Of a stretch of 49,486 nt of DNA, positions 48,072 to 49,486 are shown one piece after another. The stretch is from assembly GCA_001598975.1 (NCBI GenBank), contig BBXU01001563.1, forward strand, positions 1-49,486, written 5' to 3'. The position numbers were made by a program, and so were the translations under genes. How positions within the stretch are numbered: the stretch's first letter is position 1; each line of letters opens with the position of its first letter. A model generated the notes under the pieces. That model was not told the origin of the DNA, did no database searches, and saw only the letters and a list, made by a program, of their open reading frames with translations. This stretch comes from Parachlorella kessleri. Its lineage: Eukaryota; Chlorophyta; Trebouxiophyceae; Chlorellales; Chlorellaceae.

Positions 48072-49239
48072 GGGGCTTGATGTAGGCTTCTTGCTGCCCG
48101 AAGATATCAGCAGATGCAGCAGCAGGCTAAAGCCCAGCAGAAGGGAGGCTGCGACTGGAAGCCGCAAGAGATCCAGGTCTATTCAGCCTTCAACACTTGG
48201 CGGCTGCCTTCACTTGGCGAATTCTTGTCACTGAAACTCGTGAACTCCTCTGAGCTTGCTGGCCTGCCCAATACCTTCAGCGCCCTCTGGCGGGCATTAG
48301 CAGGCGCAGCAGGCCAGCAAGGGTTCGTTCACAATCATCGTCACTCCCATCAGGAAGAGTCAATTTGCAACTGCTAAGAGTTACTGTAGGTCACACTCCG
48401 GCTCGGTAAGAAGCCTGCTTCGTTCTCATCCAGCTTGCTCAAGGCATCAACAAGGTTCTTTCTATCGACCTTATTCCTATACGTAAGGTTGGGAAGCTTT
48501 GAACAGACGCCCACCGGTCACCCCTCTCGGGGGTAGTCCACCTCGGCATGCAGTCGCTGGGCTAGCTGCAGACAAGCAGCAGGGGACCATGTCGTCAGTG
48601 GTGCTGGCTACCGCTGGCTATGATCACTCCATCAGGTGACCTATCTGGATTGAGAGGTGCCAGGTGACTTGGAAACTGGTTTACTCGACCCCTGTAACCA
48701 GACCACGGATAGCGGGCTTCACTACGTCGTTGTGGAGGAAATCTTGGCAAACGTTCAGTGCGGGTTCCAAATGACTTAACACCCGCCACACTGCTGTCTG
48801 AACCCTTCCTTTCACGTGCATTTCCATCCTAATTGACTTGACTTGTCGGCGTGGAGCTCTGCGCAGACATGGCTATAGAGGGCCTATGCTGTTTTTTGCA
48901 CTGCCCTTGGCCCGCCCAGGGATTACCGACTGCTTGCAGGTTCTGGGAGGCTACTTCTGGAATCTGCTACCGAACTCTCCAGTATGCTGACAGCCAGGTA
49001 GGCTGGGGCAGGCTATCACGGCAATCAAGCTGGTCTTGATTCATGGGTGCTGCCTTTACCCGTCTGGAACCTGCACCCACGAAACCAGAGACAAGTAGGT
49101 AGGGTGGCACGCCCCATCAGGGGTCTTGCGGCTCCAGCAGCTGTGAATCAGAAATATATATAGCAGTGTGCCGCTAACTTGTCAGCGAACTCTCCAGCGA
49201 GGAAAATTCGCGGATATGAAATGGCCCAAAGTGGCTGGG
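48072..49239. other. no gene recognised
   Basis: This is the upstream region of the YjbQ gene. Short open frames on both strands lack family resemblance and splice support. It includes the second copy of the dispersed repeat (48781-48834). Confidence 0.5.
48781..48834. repeat. dispersed repeat, copy B
   Basis: Matches 32840-32893 in the same orientation; the first 20 bases are almost identical and the rest has scattered changes. Flanks are unrelated. Confidence 0.7.
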
Positions 49240-49486
49240 TCGCGGAAACGCCCCCGCAACCCCAGCCGGCGCTTACGCATGGTGTCATGGCAGGTGTGAC
49301 TGATCGCGGAACACCATTGTCAACTTGGCGGCCTAATGATATATAAGGGTATATATATAATATATACATATATATATATATATCGCGGAAACGCCCCCGC
49401 AACCCCAGCCGGCGCTTACGCATGGTGTCATGGCAGGTGTGACTGATCGCGGAACACCATTGTCAACTTGGCGGCCTAATGATATA
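49240..49486. repeat. 104-bp perfect direct repeat around an AT microsatellite
   Basis: Positions 49240-49343 and 49383-49486 are identical (begin tcgcggaaacgcccccgcaa, end taatgatata). The 39 bp between them are an imperfect AT/TATA run. The period is 143 bp and the second copy is cut by the window end, so a longer tandem array may continue to the right. Confidence 0.95.

Noticed and set aside
1..49486. tRNA, rRNA, CRISPR arrays, intact transposons, bacterial operons
   Set aside because: I saw no cloverleaf-like or rRNA sequence, no regular spacer array, no transposase or reverse transcriptase motif, and the gene structures are clearly eukaryotic.

Overview
The window looks like nuclear DNA of a green alga, probably Chlorophyceae. 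Genes are intron-rich and GC-rich, with runs coding for Ala, Gln, Gly and Pro. Most splice sites are GT-AG. Several genes end near TGTAA, the usual poly(A) signal of this group. Gene families fit too: a CRR1/SPL-type SBP factor, a BLISTER homologue, PEX22 and a Yap-like algal bZIP. I spliced the exons by hand from donor/acceptor motifs and reading-frame phase. Five models close in phase from ATG to stop (multipass membrane protein, PEX22, BLISTER, bZIP, YjbQ). The SBP, repeat-protein and Gln-rich models are partly resolved.

Layout, left to right. 1-2.3 kb: the last exon of an off-window gene plus doubtful exons. 2.3-6.15 kb (+): an unknown multipass membrane protein, then a long 3' UTR. 8.3-11.1 kb (-): a secreted protein built from three tandem exon-coded modules. 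12.1-18.2 kb (+): a CRR1/SPL-like SBP-domain factor, divergent from the repeat protein and convergent with the next gene. 19.7-23.9 kb (-): a Gln-rich, probably type II membrane protein. 26.0-28.6 kb (-) PEX22 and 28.8-34.9 kb (+) BLISTER start head to head, 202 bp apart. 37.4-45.2 kb (-): a bZIP factor of about 1071 residues in 13 exons. 46.0-48.1 kb (-): a YjbQ-family enzyme in six exons. The right end holds a 104-bp direct repeat around an AT microsatellite.

The genes do not form one pathway. Three are regulators (SBP, bZIP, BLISTER), one is a peroxisome biogenesis factor and one is a small conserved enzyme.

The most unusual signal lies inside the introns. In five genes, short decayed copies of an exon edge with its splice site lie in the adjoining intron, usually just downstream of the real donor; a sixth gene carries a similar copy after its stop codon region. 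This points to local tandem duplication of splice junctions as a recurrent source of intron growth. Other points are a lost zinc-ligand histidine in the SBP domain, three apparent GC-AG introns, microexons of 23 and 30 bp, and a 36-bp repeat that contains the BLISTER stop codon.
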